NCBI GenBank assembly: GCA_007121775.1
Contig: SKJY01000002.1
Location: 1-48,538, forward strand
Origin: Gemmatimonadota bacterium
Lineage (GTDB): Bacteria > Gemmatimonadota > Gemmatimonadetes > Longimicrobiales > Gaopeijiaceae
Length of the DNA stretch: 48,538 nt
Direction of reading: 5' to 3'
Within the stretch, counting starts at the first letter, position 1. Every line of letters begins with the position of its first letter. The position numbers and the translations under genes are program-made. The notes below the pieces were generated by a model that had not been told where the DNA came from, made no database searches, and saw only the letters and a program-made list of their open reading frames with translations. Shown here one piece after another: positions 8,626 through 17,150 of this stretch.

Positions 8626-8913
8626 TCAGCCCTCCTTCCCGTTGGGGGTTGCAGGGCTGGCCGCTGCCGGGCTCTCGGTACTCCAGTCCGGGTCCTTCTC
8701 CGTCTCGTCGTAGTAGTCCTCCCGGCGGTCCAGGAGAGGGCTGACCAGCCCCTTGGCCACCCACGACAGGAAGAGGCACCCCAGAAGCCCGGTGAGGGCG
8801 AAGAAGAAGGGGAAATCCCAGAGGTAGACCCACTCGCCCCGTTGCATCAACCCGAGAACCAGGGAGCCTACCAGGGCGAATCCGAAGAGAAGCTGCCAGA
8901 TGTTCAGCTGCAT
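8626..8913 (-). CDS. Small two-helix membrane protein of the Mrp operon
   Basis: A 95-aa protein with two predicted transmembrane helices (residues ~5-22 and ~33-55) and a hydrophilic acidic tail with 'YYDETEKDPDW'. I do not recognise a named family. Its position between two D-type antiporter subunits, with a TGATG overlap upstream and a three-base gap downstream, argues that it is a subunit or assembly factor of the same complex. The sequence itself gives no catalytic hint. Confidence 0.8.
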   Translation of the reverse strand: MQLNIWQLLFGFALVGSLVLGLMQRGEWVYLWDFPFFFALTGLLGCLFLSWVAKGLVSPLLDRREDYYDETEKDPDWSTESPAAASPATPNGKEG

Positions 8914-10415
8914 CAGATACCTCCCGTAAAGGTCACCCCGGTCACCGATGCCACGATGGCTTCCGCCAGGGAGAAGAAGCGGAAGACTCCGTCCGGGTGG
9001 ATCCCCAGGAGGAGGGCGAAGAGCATGGTGATGGCAATGGGGACCACCATCAGGGGTGAAGCCTCGTTGAAGCGGGTGTGGTCCGGCGAACTCCGGAGGA
9101 AGGCCCGGGTCACGATGGGAACCAGGTAGGCCGCGTTCAGAAGACCGCTAAGGAGGAATACCCAGAGGTAGATGGAGAGCCCGGCATCCAGCGCACCCAC
9201 TCCCAGGTACCACTTGGAGACGAAGCCGCCCACCAGGGGGACCCCGGCGAGACCCACGGCTCCCACGCCAAAGGCGGCCATGGTAAGGGGCATCTGCCTG
9301 CCGATCCCGTCGAGCTGACTCACCTTTGTCTTCTTGGTGTGCACATAGATCGCCCCGGCGCAGAAGAAGAGGGTGATCTTCATGGCGGCGTGGGTGATCA
9401 TGTGGAAGGCCGCCCCCAGCATGGCCTGGGGTGCCAGGATGGCGATCCCCAGGACGATGTAGGAGAGGTGCCCCACGGTGGAATAGGCGAGGCGTGCCTT
9501 CAGGTCATCCTTGGTAATGGCGATGAGGGAGGCCACCAGGATGGTCACCGCCGCGAAGATGGCCAGGACGGTGGCCGCCCCGATCTCGGCGAAGAGTTCG
9601 GGACCGAACATGTAGCCCACCAGACGGACGAAGCCGAACACGCCGGCCTTCACCACCGCCACGGCGTGGAGGAGGGCCGATACCGGCGTCGGCGCGATCA
9701 TGGCGTTGGGGAGCCACGACTGGAGCGGGATCACGCCCGCCTTCATCCCGAAGCCGATGGCGAAGAGGATGAAGACCAACCAGAGGAATCCCGTCCCCAT
9801 CTCGGCGTCCAGGAAGCCGCCGGGCTGGAACTCAAGGGTGCCGGTGACGGCGTAGATGGCCGTCAGTCCGGCCACCAGCGACATCCCGGCGCCCAGCGCA
9901 TAGATGAGGTACTGCCGACCGATCTCGTAGGCCTTCTTGGAACCTGAGTGGATGACCAGTGGGTAGGTGGCCACCGACAGGATTTCATAGAAGAGCACGA
10001 AGGTGAGGATGTTCCCGGAGAAGCACAGCCCGATGGTGGCCGATAGACAGACGGCCAGCATGGAGAAGAACCGGCTCTGCTTCGCCTCCTTGGCGCCCCG
10101 CATGTACCCGAAGGCGTAGAAGGAGGTGAGGATCCAGAGGAACGAGGCGGAGGTGGCGAAGAGCAGGCCCGCCGGATCCACCCGGAAGGACAGCCCGATC
10201 CCGGGCGCGATCTCCAGGAGATCCATCCCGTAGCGCTCGCCGGCCAGGACCCCGGGGATCATCATGGCGATGAGGCTGAACTTCACCACTGCCGCGATGA
10301 TCGTCCACGTCTCGCGGAGGTTCCGCCGCTTCTCTCCCGTCAGCGGTACGACCACCGCCGCCACGGCGGAGGCCAGGATGGCCAGGATGGGGGCGAGATC
10401 AAGGAAGCCGTCCAT
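8913..10415 (-). CDS. Mrp/Mnh-type antiporter subunit D-like protein, second copy
   Basis: A 500-aa polytopic protein of the MrpD/NuoN family, about 14 helices. The key charged residues of this family are visible: helix-5 Glu in 'VLFYEILSV' (E144), helix-7 Lys in 'FGMKAGVIPLQSWLP' (K225) and helix-8 Lys in 'VVKAGVFGF' (K256). These form the proton path in complex I and Mrp complexes, so this copy should conduct. It follows the first D copy by three bases and overlaps the next small gene by TGATG. Confidence 0.92.
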   Translation of the reverse strand: MDGFLDLAPILAILASAVAAVVVPLTGEKRRNLRETWTIIAAVVKFSLIAMMIPGVLAGERYGMDLLEIAPGIGLSFRVDPAGLLFATSASFLWILTSFYAFGYMRGAKEAKQSRFFSMLAVCLSATIGLCFSGNILTFVLFYEILSVATYPLVIHSGSKKAYEIGRQYLIYALGAGMSLVAGLTAIYAVTGTLEFQPGGFLDAEMGTGFLWLVFILFAIGFGMKAGVIPLQSWLPNAMIAPTPVSALLHAVAVVKAGVFGFVRLVGYMFGPELFAEIGAATVLAIFAAVTILVASLIAITKDDLKARLAYSTVGHLSYIVLGIAILAPQAMLGAAFHMITHAAMKITLFFCAGAIYVHTKKTKVSQLDGIGRQMPLTMAAFGVGAVGLAGVPLVGGFVSKWYLGVGALDAGLSIYLWVFLLSGLLNAAYLVPIVTRAFLRSSPDHTRFNEASPLMVVPIAITMLFALLLGIHPDGVFRFFSLAEAIVASVTGVTFTGGI

Positions 10416-10418
10416 GAC

Positions 10419-11945
10419 TCAGCCTCCCACGAGCGGGGCCACGGCGGGCTCCAGGAGCGCCCGCACGATGAAGAAGTTGAATACGCCCACCAAGATCACC
10501 GCAGCCGAGAGGATGGCGATGGGGATGAACATGGAAGCCGGCACCTCACCGGCCACGGCACCCTCCAACTCCCGTGCGGTCACCCCTCCTGTGGCCGAGT
10601 CATCCGCGGCGGCGTTCTGCTCCTGCGCATCCTTGAAGACGTACTCCACCATACGGAAGAAGTAGATGCCGGAGAGGAGAGACGAGATGATGATCACGGC
10701 GAACCAGACCCAGGCATCCGCCTGTACCGCCCCGATCATGAGGTAAACCTTGGAGAAGAACCCGGCCGTGGGGGGGATTCCCACCATGGCCAGGACCGCG
10801 ATGACGAAGGCGTACATGGTCCAGGGCATCTTGCGTCCGAGCCCCAGCATGTCCGGGATTCGAACGAGCCCCGTCCGCCACCGGATGGCTCCACCGATGA
10901 GGAAGAGGAGCCCCTTCATGAGGGCGTGGTTGACCATGTGGAGGAGCCCACCGATGAGGCCGATGGGATTGGCCAAGCCGATCCCCAGCCCCACGTAGGC
11001 GATCTGTCCAACCGATGAGTACGCCAGCATGCGGCGATAGTCCTGCTGGCCGATGGCCAGGATGGACCCGAACAGGATTCCTGCCGCCGAGATCCAGCCA
11101 ATTGTAGCGGCGATGGGGATGGCCTCCGTGAAATATCCCGGCGGGAAGACGTCCAGCATGAGACGGACGATGGCGTAGGCCGACACCTTCGTCATGATGG
11201 GGGCGATCAGTCCAGCCGAGGAGGAGGGCGCATTGGTATAGACGTCCGGCATCCAGAAGTGCATGGGGAAGAGCCCCATCTTCAGAGCCAATCCCACCAC
11301 CATCAGCACTGCCCCCGACATGATCGACGGGCTCTCCACCAGGTCGGGGAGACGGACCGCCACGTCGGCCATATTGATCGACCCGACGGAGAAGTAGATG
11401 AACGCGACGCCCAGGAGGTAGAATCCACCACCGATGGCCCCGATGAGCAGGTACCGGAGGGTGGCGAAGGGGCCGGCGCGGTCACCGGTGGCCAGGAGAG
11501 CGTAGGCGGCCAGCGCCGCGATCTCCAGGAACACGTAGAGGTTGAAGAGGTCTCCCGTGACGCTCATACCGGCGAGGCCGGCGACCAGGAGCGCCATGGA
11601 CGGATAGGTGAACGTCGCCTTGCCGGGTGACTCGTGACGGATGGAGCGCGGGGCGTACATGAGCACCAGGACTCCAATCCCGGTGATCAGGGTGGCCATG
11701 TACGCAGCCAGATGATCCAGCACGAACTCGATCCCGATGGGAGGGACCCAGCCGCTGACGGCATACCGGATCGGCTGACCCGAAGTCGTGACCTCCCAGA
11801 TGCCCAGGACACTGGCCACGAAAGCGGCGAAGGTGCCCGCCAGGGCGACGAGGTACCCCCCGCGCAGACTCCTGAGCCCCACCAGGAGGCTGAGGAGAGC
11901 GGCGAGGATTGGGAGGGTTGGGATGAGAGCGGGAAGCTGGCTCAC
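10419..11945 (-). CDS. mnhD: Mrp/Mnh antiporter subunit D, first copy
   Basis: A 508-aa polytopic membrane subunit of the Na+/H+ antiporter MrpD family. Family residues are intact: Glu in 'YVFLEIAALAAYAL' (E141), Lys in 'ALKMGLFPMHFWMPDVY' (K222) and Lys in 'IMTKVSAYAIV' (K253). The 'PMHFWMPDVYTNAPSS' loop is characteristic. The start overlaps the mnhC stop (ATGA), matching the usual C-D coupling of mrp operons, so this is the most conventional D subunit of the three. Confidence 0.94.
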   Translation of the reverse strand: MSQLPALIPTLPILAALLSLLVGLRSLRGGYLVALAGTFAAFVASVLGIWEVTTSGQPIRYAVSGWVPPIGIEFVLDHLAAYMATLITGIGVLVLMYAPRSIRHESPGKATFTYPSMALLVAGLAGMSVTGDLFNLYVFLEIAALAAYALLATGDRAGPFATLRYLLIGAIGGGFYLLGVAFIYFSVGSINMADVAVRLPDLVESPSIMSGAVLMVVGLALKMGLFPMHFWMPDVYTNAPSSSAGLIAPIMTKVSAYAIVRLMLDVFPPGYFTEAIPIAATIGWISAAGILFGSILAIGQQDYRRMLAYSSVGQIAYVGLGIGLANPIGLIGGLLHMVNHALMKGLLFLIGGAIRWRTGLVRIPDMLGLGRKMPWTMYAFVIAVLAMVGIPPTAGFFSKVYLMIGAVQADAWVWFAVIIISSLLSGIYFFRMVEYVFKDAQEQNAAADDSATGGVTARELEGAVAGEVPASMFIPIAILSAAVILVGVFNFFIVRALLEPAVAPLVGG

Positions 11946-12319
11946 GCCGATTCCCTCATACGCTGGATGATGACCTCTTCGTCCAGGCTTCCGTACCGCT
12001 TGTATGTGAGGAGGAGGAGCGCAAGCGCGACTCCGGTCACCCCCACCCCCACCACGATGGCGGTGAGAACGATCACATGGGGGAGCGGATTCATGTAGTG
12101 GATCGCCTCAGCCCCCAGCTCCGGAGTGTAGACGGGAATCGTGGCTCCGTACTTGAAGGCCCCATGGATGAAGAAGAGATAGACCGCCGTGAGGAAGATC
12201 GTCATGCCGATGATCTTCTTCAGGAGATTGCGCTTCATGGTCATACCGTAGAGCCCAATGCCCAACAGCACGGCGATGAGGATGTACGGATAGCGACCGG
12301 CAAAGAATTCAATGGTCAC
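11942..12319 (-). CDS. mnhC: Mrp/Mnh antiporter subunit C (NuoK-like)
   Basis: A 125-aa NuoK-like membrane subunit with three helices. It contains the family segment 'MNPLPHVIVLTAIVVGVGVTG', which corresponds to 'NPLPQALVLTAIVI' in MrpC. The C-terminus 'YKRYGSLDEEVIIQRMRESA' is cytoplasmic. It lies between mnhB (57-base gap) and mnhD (ATGA overlap). Confidence 0.93.
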   Translation of the reverse strand: MTIEFFAGRYPYILIAVLLGIGLYGMTMKRNLLKKIIGMTIFLTAVYLFFIHGAFKYGATIPVYTPELGAEAIHYMNPLPHVIVLTAIVVGVGVTGVALALLLLTYKRYGSLDEEVIIQRMRESA

Positions 12320-12376
12320 GGAAGTCTACCTCCTGGCGGTGCACGCTAACTCCCTCCTGGTCACCCCGAATCTTCT

Positions 12377-12811
12377 TCACTCGTCCATGCCTCCAGTGGT
12401 CAACCCATCGTAGATGGCCACCAGGGAACCCCAAACCAGAAACCCAATGAGGACCTCGACGACGAAGATCCCCCAGTACCGGAGCGTCACTCCGTCAATC
12501 CCGGGGATGGCGTACCCGTGCTCCAGGAAGGTTCCGCCGAAGAGCATGGAGGAGAATCCCCAGAGGGCAATCCCCAGCGTGGCGAACCCCGCCAGATAGA
12601 GGCCGGCCGAAGGGGAGAAGCGTCGGTAGGACTCTTCTCCCTGGGAGATCCGCAACAGGATGGTGGAGGCCGCCAGCATCACACCCCCCTGAAAGCCGCC
12701 CCCGGGATCGTAGTGACCATGGGTCACCACGTAGAGGGCGAAGATCTGGATGAGCGGGACGATGGCCCGGGAGACGACATCCAGGAAGAGAGAATCGTAG
12801 CGGCTGGTCAC
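12377..12811 (-). CDS. mnhB: Mrp/Mnh antiporter subunit B
   Basis: A 144-aa membrane protein of the MnhB family, with the signature 'GHYDPGGGFQGGVMLAAS' after the first helix and four predicted helices. In Mrp complexes this subunit is essential for antiport. The start overlaps the MbhE-like gene's stop by ATGA. Confidence 0.93.
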   Translation of the reverse strand: MTSRYDSLFLDVVSRAIVPLIQIFALYVVTHGHYDPGGGFQGGVMLAASTILLRISQGEESYRRFSPSAGLYLAGFATLGIALWGFSSMLFGGTFLEHGYAIPGIDGVTLRYWGIFVVEVLIGFLVWGSLVAIYDGLTTGGMDE

Positions 12812-13194
12812 GAGTCACCTCCCAGCACGGGCCCTGAGGGAGGAGTGGTTCCCCCGCCGGGCTCCTTGCCTGCCTCGGGTCCCATCCCCTTGGCCACCGA
12901 ACGGTGATCCGGGACGTCTTCATCTTCCCGTCGACGGAGAAGGATGAGGAGCACAGAGAGGGCCGCGGCGACAACCACCACCGCTTCGCCGAAGGTATCG
13001 AAGACCCGGTAGTCGGCTAGCACGGCCGCCACCATGTTGTAGGTCTCCGAGTCGGCGAGGGCGTTCTCGATGTAGTAGACGGCCACGTGGGTGTGCGCTG
13101 GACCCTCGGGGTCGCCGCGCTCCGGAAGCCCGCCGGTTCCCCAGAGGAAGAATCCACAGACCAGGACGACGAGGAGAACTCCCATGGGCCTCAT
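12808..13194 (-). CDS. MbhE-like antiporter subunit (MrpA C-terminal equivalent)
   Basis: A 128-aa protein with an N-terminal helix, a second helix and a hydrophilic tail. The segment 'NMVAAVLADYRVFDTFGEA' is the hallmark of the membrane-bound hydrogenase subunit E family and of the equivalent part of MrpA. It overlaps mnhB by ATGA and follows the DUF4040 gene by a four-base overlap. Its separate existence, rather than fusion in a long MrpA, marks the MBH-like gene arrangement. The Gly/Pro-rich C-terminal tail is unlike the conserved core. Confidence 0.85.
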   Translation of the reverse strand: MRPMGVLLVVLVCGFFLWGTGGLPERGDPEGPAHTHVAVYYIENALADSETYNMVAAVLADYRVFDTFGEAVVVVAAALSVLLILLRRREDEDVPDHRSVAKGMGPEAGKEPGGGTTPPSGPVLGGDS

Positions 13195-13451
13195 GAATCT
13201 TCCTCCCCGTCAGAATCCTTGCGGCTCACGAAGCGGAGGGTCACCAGGAGGAAGATCCCCGTCAGCGCCGCGCCCAGTGCCGCTTCGGTCAAAGCCACGT
13301 CAGGAGCCCCGTATTCCGCGAACAGGAGTGCCATGAGAAAGCTGTAGCCGGTGAGGATCCCCACTGCCGCAAGAAGATCCTTCACCTCCAGGGCCAGGAT
13401 GGCGAACATGATCAGGATGATCATGAGCCAGAGATCGATCTCCCAGATCAC
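13191..13451 (-). CDS. MbhD-like (DUF4040) antiporter subunit
   Basis: An 86-aa membrane protein of three helices, matching the DUF4040/MbhD family: 'LLAAVGILTGYSFLMALLFAEYGAPDVALTEAALGAAL' (partly quoted as GAPDVALTEA) is diagnostic. In classical Mrp this segment lies within the MrpA C-terminal region; here it is a separate gene between mnhG and the MbhE-like gene. The tail is acidic ('DSDGEEDS'). Confidence 0.9.
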   Translation of the reverse strand: MIWEIDLWLMIILIMFAILALEVKDLLAAVGILTGYSFLMALLFAEYGAPDVALTEAALGAALTGIFLLVTLRFVSRKDSDGEEDS

Positions 13452-13858
13452 CGTGCGTCTCCCGTGTCGGATATCCCTTCCTCGGACGAGGCACCCGCCT
13501 CGGCACCCTGCGGTTCGTTGATCTCATCCCCGGCCCGGACCCGCATCCCCCGGTCCCGCGGGTGGACCCAGATGTCCACACCGGCCCGGAGGGCGGCCCG
13601 ACTCAACGCATGGATCCCCGTGGGATTGGTGACCGCCACGAAGATCACCACAAGTAGGAGCTGCCCACTTTCCAGGGCGAAGCCGTGATGGAGCATCAGC
13701 CCGATGAGGATCAGTAGGGAACCCAGCGTTTCCGATTTCCCCACGGCGTGGGCACGTGAGAAGAAGTCGGGGAGACGGATCAGCCCCACCGCACTTACGA
13801 ACAGGAAGAAGGCCCCTCCCACGATGAAGGGGAGGGCAAGCCAGTCCATGAGGGTCAT
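13448..13858 (-). CDS. mnhG: Mrp/Mnh antiporter subunit G
   Basis: A 136-aa protein with three helices and the MnhG signature 'VGLIRLPDFFSRAHA'. The C-terminal ~40 residues after 'GVDIWVHPRDRG' are a hydrophilic extension longer than the minimal family. Four-base overlaps on both sides join it to mnhF and the DUF4040 gene. Confidence 0.92.
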   Translation of the reverse strand: MTLMDWLALPFIVGGAFFLFVSAVGLIRLPDFFSRAHAVGKSETLGSLLILIGLMLHHGFALESGQLLLVVIFVAVTNPTGIHALSRAALRAGVDIWVHPRDRGMRVRAGDEINEPQGAEAGASSEEGISDTGDAR

Positions 13859-14151
13859 TCTTTCGACCCTCCTGCCGGCTCGGAGGAGTCCCGGGAATCC
13901 AGATCCAGGAACTTCGCGATGGCCACGACCCCGACGAAGTTCAGGATCGCGTAGGTGATGGCCAGATCCAGAAATCCCGAGGGCCGCTCGTAGATGAACC
14001 CGATTAGGGCCAGGAGAAGGACCGAGAATGTCCCAATGGCTCCCACGCCCAGGAGTCGATCATAGAGGGTAGGGCCCACCAGCACCCGGTAGAAGGTGAC
14101 GGCGATCAGGATGGAGATGAAGGCCGCCAGTCCGGTCAGGACCTCAATCAT
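13855..14151 (-). CDS. mnhF: Mrp/Mnh antiporter subunit F
   Basis: A 98-aa, three-helix MnhF-type protein ('FYRVLVGPTLYDRLLGVGAIGT', then 'YAILNFVGVVAIAKFLD'). I chose the ATG at 14151, which overlaps the mnhE stop by ATGA; the ORF-track start adds 16 residues that only mirror mnhE coding sequence. The tail is acidic and serine-rich. Confidence 0.92.
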   Translation of the reverse strand: MIEVLTGLAAFISILIAVTFYRVLVGPTLYDRLLGVGAIGTFSVLLLALIGFIYERPSGFLDLAITYAILNFVGVVAIAKFLDLDSRDSSEPAGGSKE

Positions 14152-14750
14152 TGGTCCTCCGGACGATCCAGGGGGATGTCCTGATATGAGCTGTACCACT
14201 TCACCTTTGGCGGGGCTTCCCGATCCTCATGGAACATGGGACCCACCGCGTTCTGCAGGTGGGCCTCCGTAACCGCGCCGGCGGAGACGGGGTGGAGGGA
14301 ATGGACCAGAAAACGATCATCCTTCAAGTCCACCGTGATGGTCCCGGGAGTGAGGGTCATGGAGTTGGCCACCACCACCCGAGCCACATCGCTCTTCATG
14401 GGAGACCGGAAGATCATGAGCTGCGGACGGATGGGCATCCGGGGGTGGAGGATCCGGGCCGCAACCTCGATGTTGGCCTTGAGGATGTTCCAGAGAAGCC
14501 ACACCAGATAGCGGAAGAAGTGGCCCGCCGAAGCCAACCGCTCCCCGATGCCCCGGGACGGGGCGAAAGGACGGTCCGGGTTGGTGGACACCACAATGGC
14601 GATGGCGGCCGCCATGAAGATGAAGTACTGAAGGCCGATCTTCCCCGAGAGAATCAGCCAGAACAGGGACAGGATCACGATCAGCACCAGGGTGCGGCGA
14701 ATGCGCCGCGACCCGTTGGTCGCTGCCTTACCGTTCCTGGACTCCGCCAT
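14148..14750 (-). CDS. mnhE: Mrp/Mnh antiporter subunit E, first gene of the operon
   Basis: A 200-aa MnhE-family protein: two to three N-terminal helices ('LVLIVILSLFWLILSG'), then the conserved cytoplasmic domain with 'VARVVVANSMTLTPGTITVDLKDDRFLVHSL'. The ATG at 14750 gives a short basic N-terminus before the first helix; the ORF-track start at 14813 is possible but adds unconserved residues. It opens the eleven-gene operon. The 213 bases upstream to tkt contain two hairpins but no promoter I would call with confidence. Confidence 0.9.
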   Translation of the reverse strand: MAESRNGKAATNGSRRIRRTLVLIVILSLFWLILSGKIGLQYFIFMAAAIAIVVSTNPDRPFAPSRGIGERLASAGHFFRYLVWLLWNILKANIEVAARILHPRMPIRPQLMIFRSPMKSDVARVVVANSMTLTPGTITVDLKDDRFLVHSLHPVSAGAVTEAHLQNAVGPMFHEDREAPPKVKWYSSYQDIPLDRPEDQ

Positions 14751-14919
14751 GGCCACCGCCTGGAGAAGAGGGTTGTCCGAGATCAGGGCGCGCACGTTAC
14801 CAGACCGACCCACGGGCGCCTCGGGTTCCGCGCATGAATCGGCCAGAGGTCATGAAATCTCAGGACCCCTGGAAATTGGAAAAGTTGAATCTGCAACCGG
14901 CGTTGGATCCTGGCAAGGC

Positions 14920-14958
14920 ACAGGCCCGCCCGGGAGATGGAATCCCGGACGGGCCTGT
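14920..14958. terminator. Strong hairpin between tkt and the Mrp operon
   Basis: ACAGGCCCG-C-CCGGGA / TCCCGG-A-CGGGCCTGT form a ~16-bp stem with one mismatch and a short loop. No T-tract follows on either strand, so it is a structure of uncertain use (transcription boundary, processing or protection). Confidence 0.5.
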
Positions 14959-14996
14959 CTAACCCGACGGATATGAACGGGTTCCCCGACCCAGGG

Positions 14997-15014
14997 CCCC
15001 GGTTTTCACCGGGG
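14997..15014 (-). terminator. Hairpin just downstream of tkt
   Basis: CCCCGGT-TTTC-ACCGGGG, a perfect 7-bp stem with a 4-base loop, starts 13 bases past the tkt stop. It lacks a U-tract, so the terminator call is tentative. Confidence 0.45.
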
Positions 15015-15026
15015 GGTTGGGTCCGC

Positions 15027-17090
15027 CTACCGGGGCTCGTCCAGCAGGCTTCTGACCCGCTCCACCACGGCTTCCGCCGTGATCCCGTACTCCTGGAAGA
15101 GCCGGCCCGCCGGGGCCGAGGCGCCGAACCGATCGATGCCCACCACGGAACCACCGTCCCCGACCCAGCGCTCCCACCCCATGGGCGACGCTGCCTCAAT
15201 GGCGACCCGGGCTCGGATTCTCCGAGGAAGGACTTCCTCCCGGTAGACCGGGTCCTGCCCGCCGAAGAGGTGCCATGAGATAAGGCTCACCACCCGGGTC
15301 GGGAGTCCGTCGGCCTCCAGCGTGTCCGCCGCAGCCACCGCCAGATGCAGCTCCGAGCCCGAGGCCAGGATGATGGCCTGGGGCTCGCCGCCCCCGGCCT
15401 CCCGGAATATGTAGCCCCCGCGCCGGACGTTCTCCGGATCGGGAGAGCGGCTTCGGTCCAGAGGCGGTACCCCCTGGCGGGTGAGGGAGAGGAAGGCCGG
15501 ACCGTCGGTGCGCTCCATGGCCAGCGCCCACGCCTCCGTCGTCTCTGCCGCATCGCCGGGGCGTAGATCCATGAGGTTGGGGATGGCCCGGAGCGCCGGC
15601 AGATGCTCCACCGGCTGATGGGTGGGGCCGTCTTCCCCAAGACCGATGGAGTCGTGGGTGAAGACGTAGGTGACCGGGAGCCCCATGAGGGCCGCCAGTC
15701 GGATGGAGGGGCGCATGTAGTCGGAGAATATGAGGAAGGTGCCGCCGTAGCTTCGGATGCCCCCATGGAGGGCCAGCCCGTTCAGGATCCCTCCCATGGC
15801 GTGCTCCCGGACCCCGAAGTGGAGATTCCGGCCTCCAGGGGTGGCCGGAAGGAGGGAGTCGGCCCCCTCGATTTCCGTCTTGTTGGAGGGACCCAGGTCG
15901 GCGGAGCCACCGATGAGGTTCGGGACGGCCCCGGCCAGCGCCTGGATCACCTTCCCGGAGGTGGCCCGGGTTGCGGCGCCCTTCTCAGCTCCTGAGAAGT
16001 CGGGGAGGGCGTCGCGCCACCCCTGGGGAAGCTCACCGGCAAGCCACGTCTCGAAGTCCCTGGCCAGCTCGGGGTGGGCCTCCCGGTAAGCCTGGAAGCG
16101 GGCGTTCCACTCCTCCTCCAACTCCCGGCCCCGGCCGATGGAGCGACCCCACTCCTCCCTGGCTTCCGTTGGCACGAAGAAGGGTTCCTGGCTCGGGTAG
16201 CCCAGGTTCTCCTTGGTGAGGCGAATCTCCTCCTCCCCCAGAGGCGCGCCGTGGGTGTCGGCGGAGCCCGCCTTGTTGGGGCTGCCCCAGCCGATCACCG
16301 TGCGGAGAGCGATGAGGGAAGGGCGCTCCGTCTCGGTCCGGGCAGCCCGGAGCGCAGCGTCCAGCGCCTCCAGGTCGTTGCCTCCCTCCACCTGCTGTAC
16401 GTGCCACCCGTACCCCTCGAAGCGCTGGAGCTGCCGGGTGGAGGAGGCCAGATCGGTGGAGCCCTCAATGGTGATCTCGTTGTCGTCGAAGACCCAGATG
16501 AGCTTGCCCAGCCGCTGGTGGCCCGCCAGCTCCGCCGCCTCGTGGGAGACCCCCTCCATGAGGTCGCCGTCGGAGCAGAAGGCATAGGTATAGTGGTCCA
16601 CCACCGTGTGCCCCGGCCGGTTGAAGTGGTGGGCCAGCCAGCGCTCGGCCAGCGCCATCCCCACCGAGTTGGCCACGCCCTGGCCCAGGGGCCCGGTGGT
16701 GGTCTCGATCCCCTCGGCATGTCCATACTCCGGGTGTCCGGCGGTGGGACTCCCCCACTGGCGGAAGTTCCGGAGATCGTCCAGGGTCAGCTCGTACCCC
16801 GAGAGGTGCAGGAGCGAATAGAGGAGCATGGATGCGTGCCCCACCGAGAGGACGAACCGGTCCCGATCGACCCACCGGGGGTTCTCCGGGTTGTGGCGCA
16901 GGTGGTGCCTCCAGAGGAGGTATCCGGCGGGGGCCAGCGCCATGGGCGTCCCCGGGTGTCCCGAGTTGGCCTTCTGGACGGCGTCCATGGAGAGGACGCG
17001 GACCGCATCCACCGCCAGGCGGAGGGTGTCGGGGTCCGGGAGGTCCAGCGTCTCCGGGAGGGTCAGGGGAGAATCGGCGTTTTGGGACAT
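15027..17090 (-). CDS. tkt: Transketolase
   Basis: A 687-aa thiamine-diphosphate enzyme of the pentose phosphate pathway that transfers two-carbon units between sugar phosphates. Full-length architecture: N-terminal ThDP domain with '[15 protein letters not shown]', '[17 protein letters not shown]' and the GDG motif '[18 protein letters not shown]'; central pyrimidine-binding domain with '[19 protein letters not shown]' and '[18 protein letters not shown]'; C-terminal domain after ~550. Catalytic residues appear intact. It follows leuS on the same strand by 60 bases and ends before two hairpins. Confidence 0.97.
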   Translation of the reverse strand: MSQNADSPLTLPETLDLPDPDTLRLAVDAVRVLSMDAVQKANSGHPGTPMALAPAGYLLWRHHLRHNPENPRWVDRDRFVLSVGHASMLLYSLLHLSGYELTLDDLRNFRQWGSPTAGHPEYGHAEGIETTTGPLGQGVANSVGMALAERWLAHHFNRPGHTVVDHYTYAFCSDGDLMEGVSHEAAELAGHQRLGKLIWVFDDNEITIEGSTDLASSTRQLQRFEGYGWHVQQVEGGNDLEALDAALRAARTETERPSLIALRTVIGWGSPNKAGSADTHGAPLGEEEIRLTKENLGYPSQEPFFVPTEAREEWGRSIGRGRELEEEWNARFQAYREAHPELARDFETWLAGELPQGWRDALPDFSGAEKGAATRATSGKVIQALAGAVPNLIGGSADLGPSNKTEIEGADSLLPATPGGRNLHFGVREHAMGGILNGLALHGGIRSYGGTFLIFSDYMRPSIRLAALMGLPVTYVFTHDSIGLGEDGPTHQPVEHLPALRAIPNLMDLRPGDAAETTEAWALAMERTDGPAFLSLTRQGVPPLDRSRSPDPENVRRGGYIFREAGGGEPQAIILASGSELHLAVAAADTLEADGLPTRVVSLISWHLFGGQDPVYREEVLPRRIRARVAIEAASPMGWERWVGDGGSVVGIDRFGASAPAGRLFQEYGITAEAVVERVRSLLDEPR

Positions 17091-17150
17091 GACCTCAGGG
17101 GGTTGGATTACAAAGGGGGAGGGCGGCGCACCGGATCCGCGCTGGTTCGC

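Noticed and set aside
7819-9947. 436-aa and 289-aa plus-strand ORFs over the antiporter subunits
   Set aside because: Charged, repetitive translations antisense to membrane proteins, the usual artefact in GC-rich DNA.
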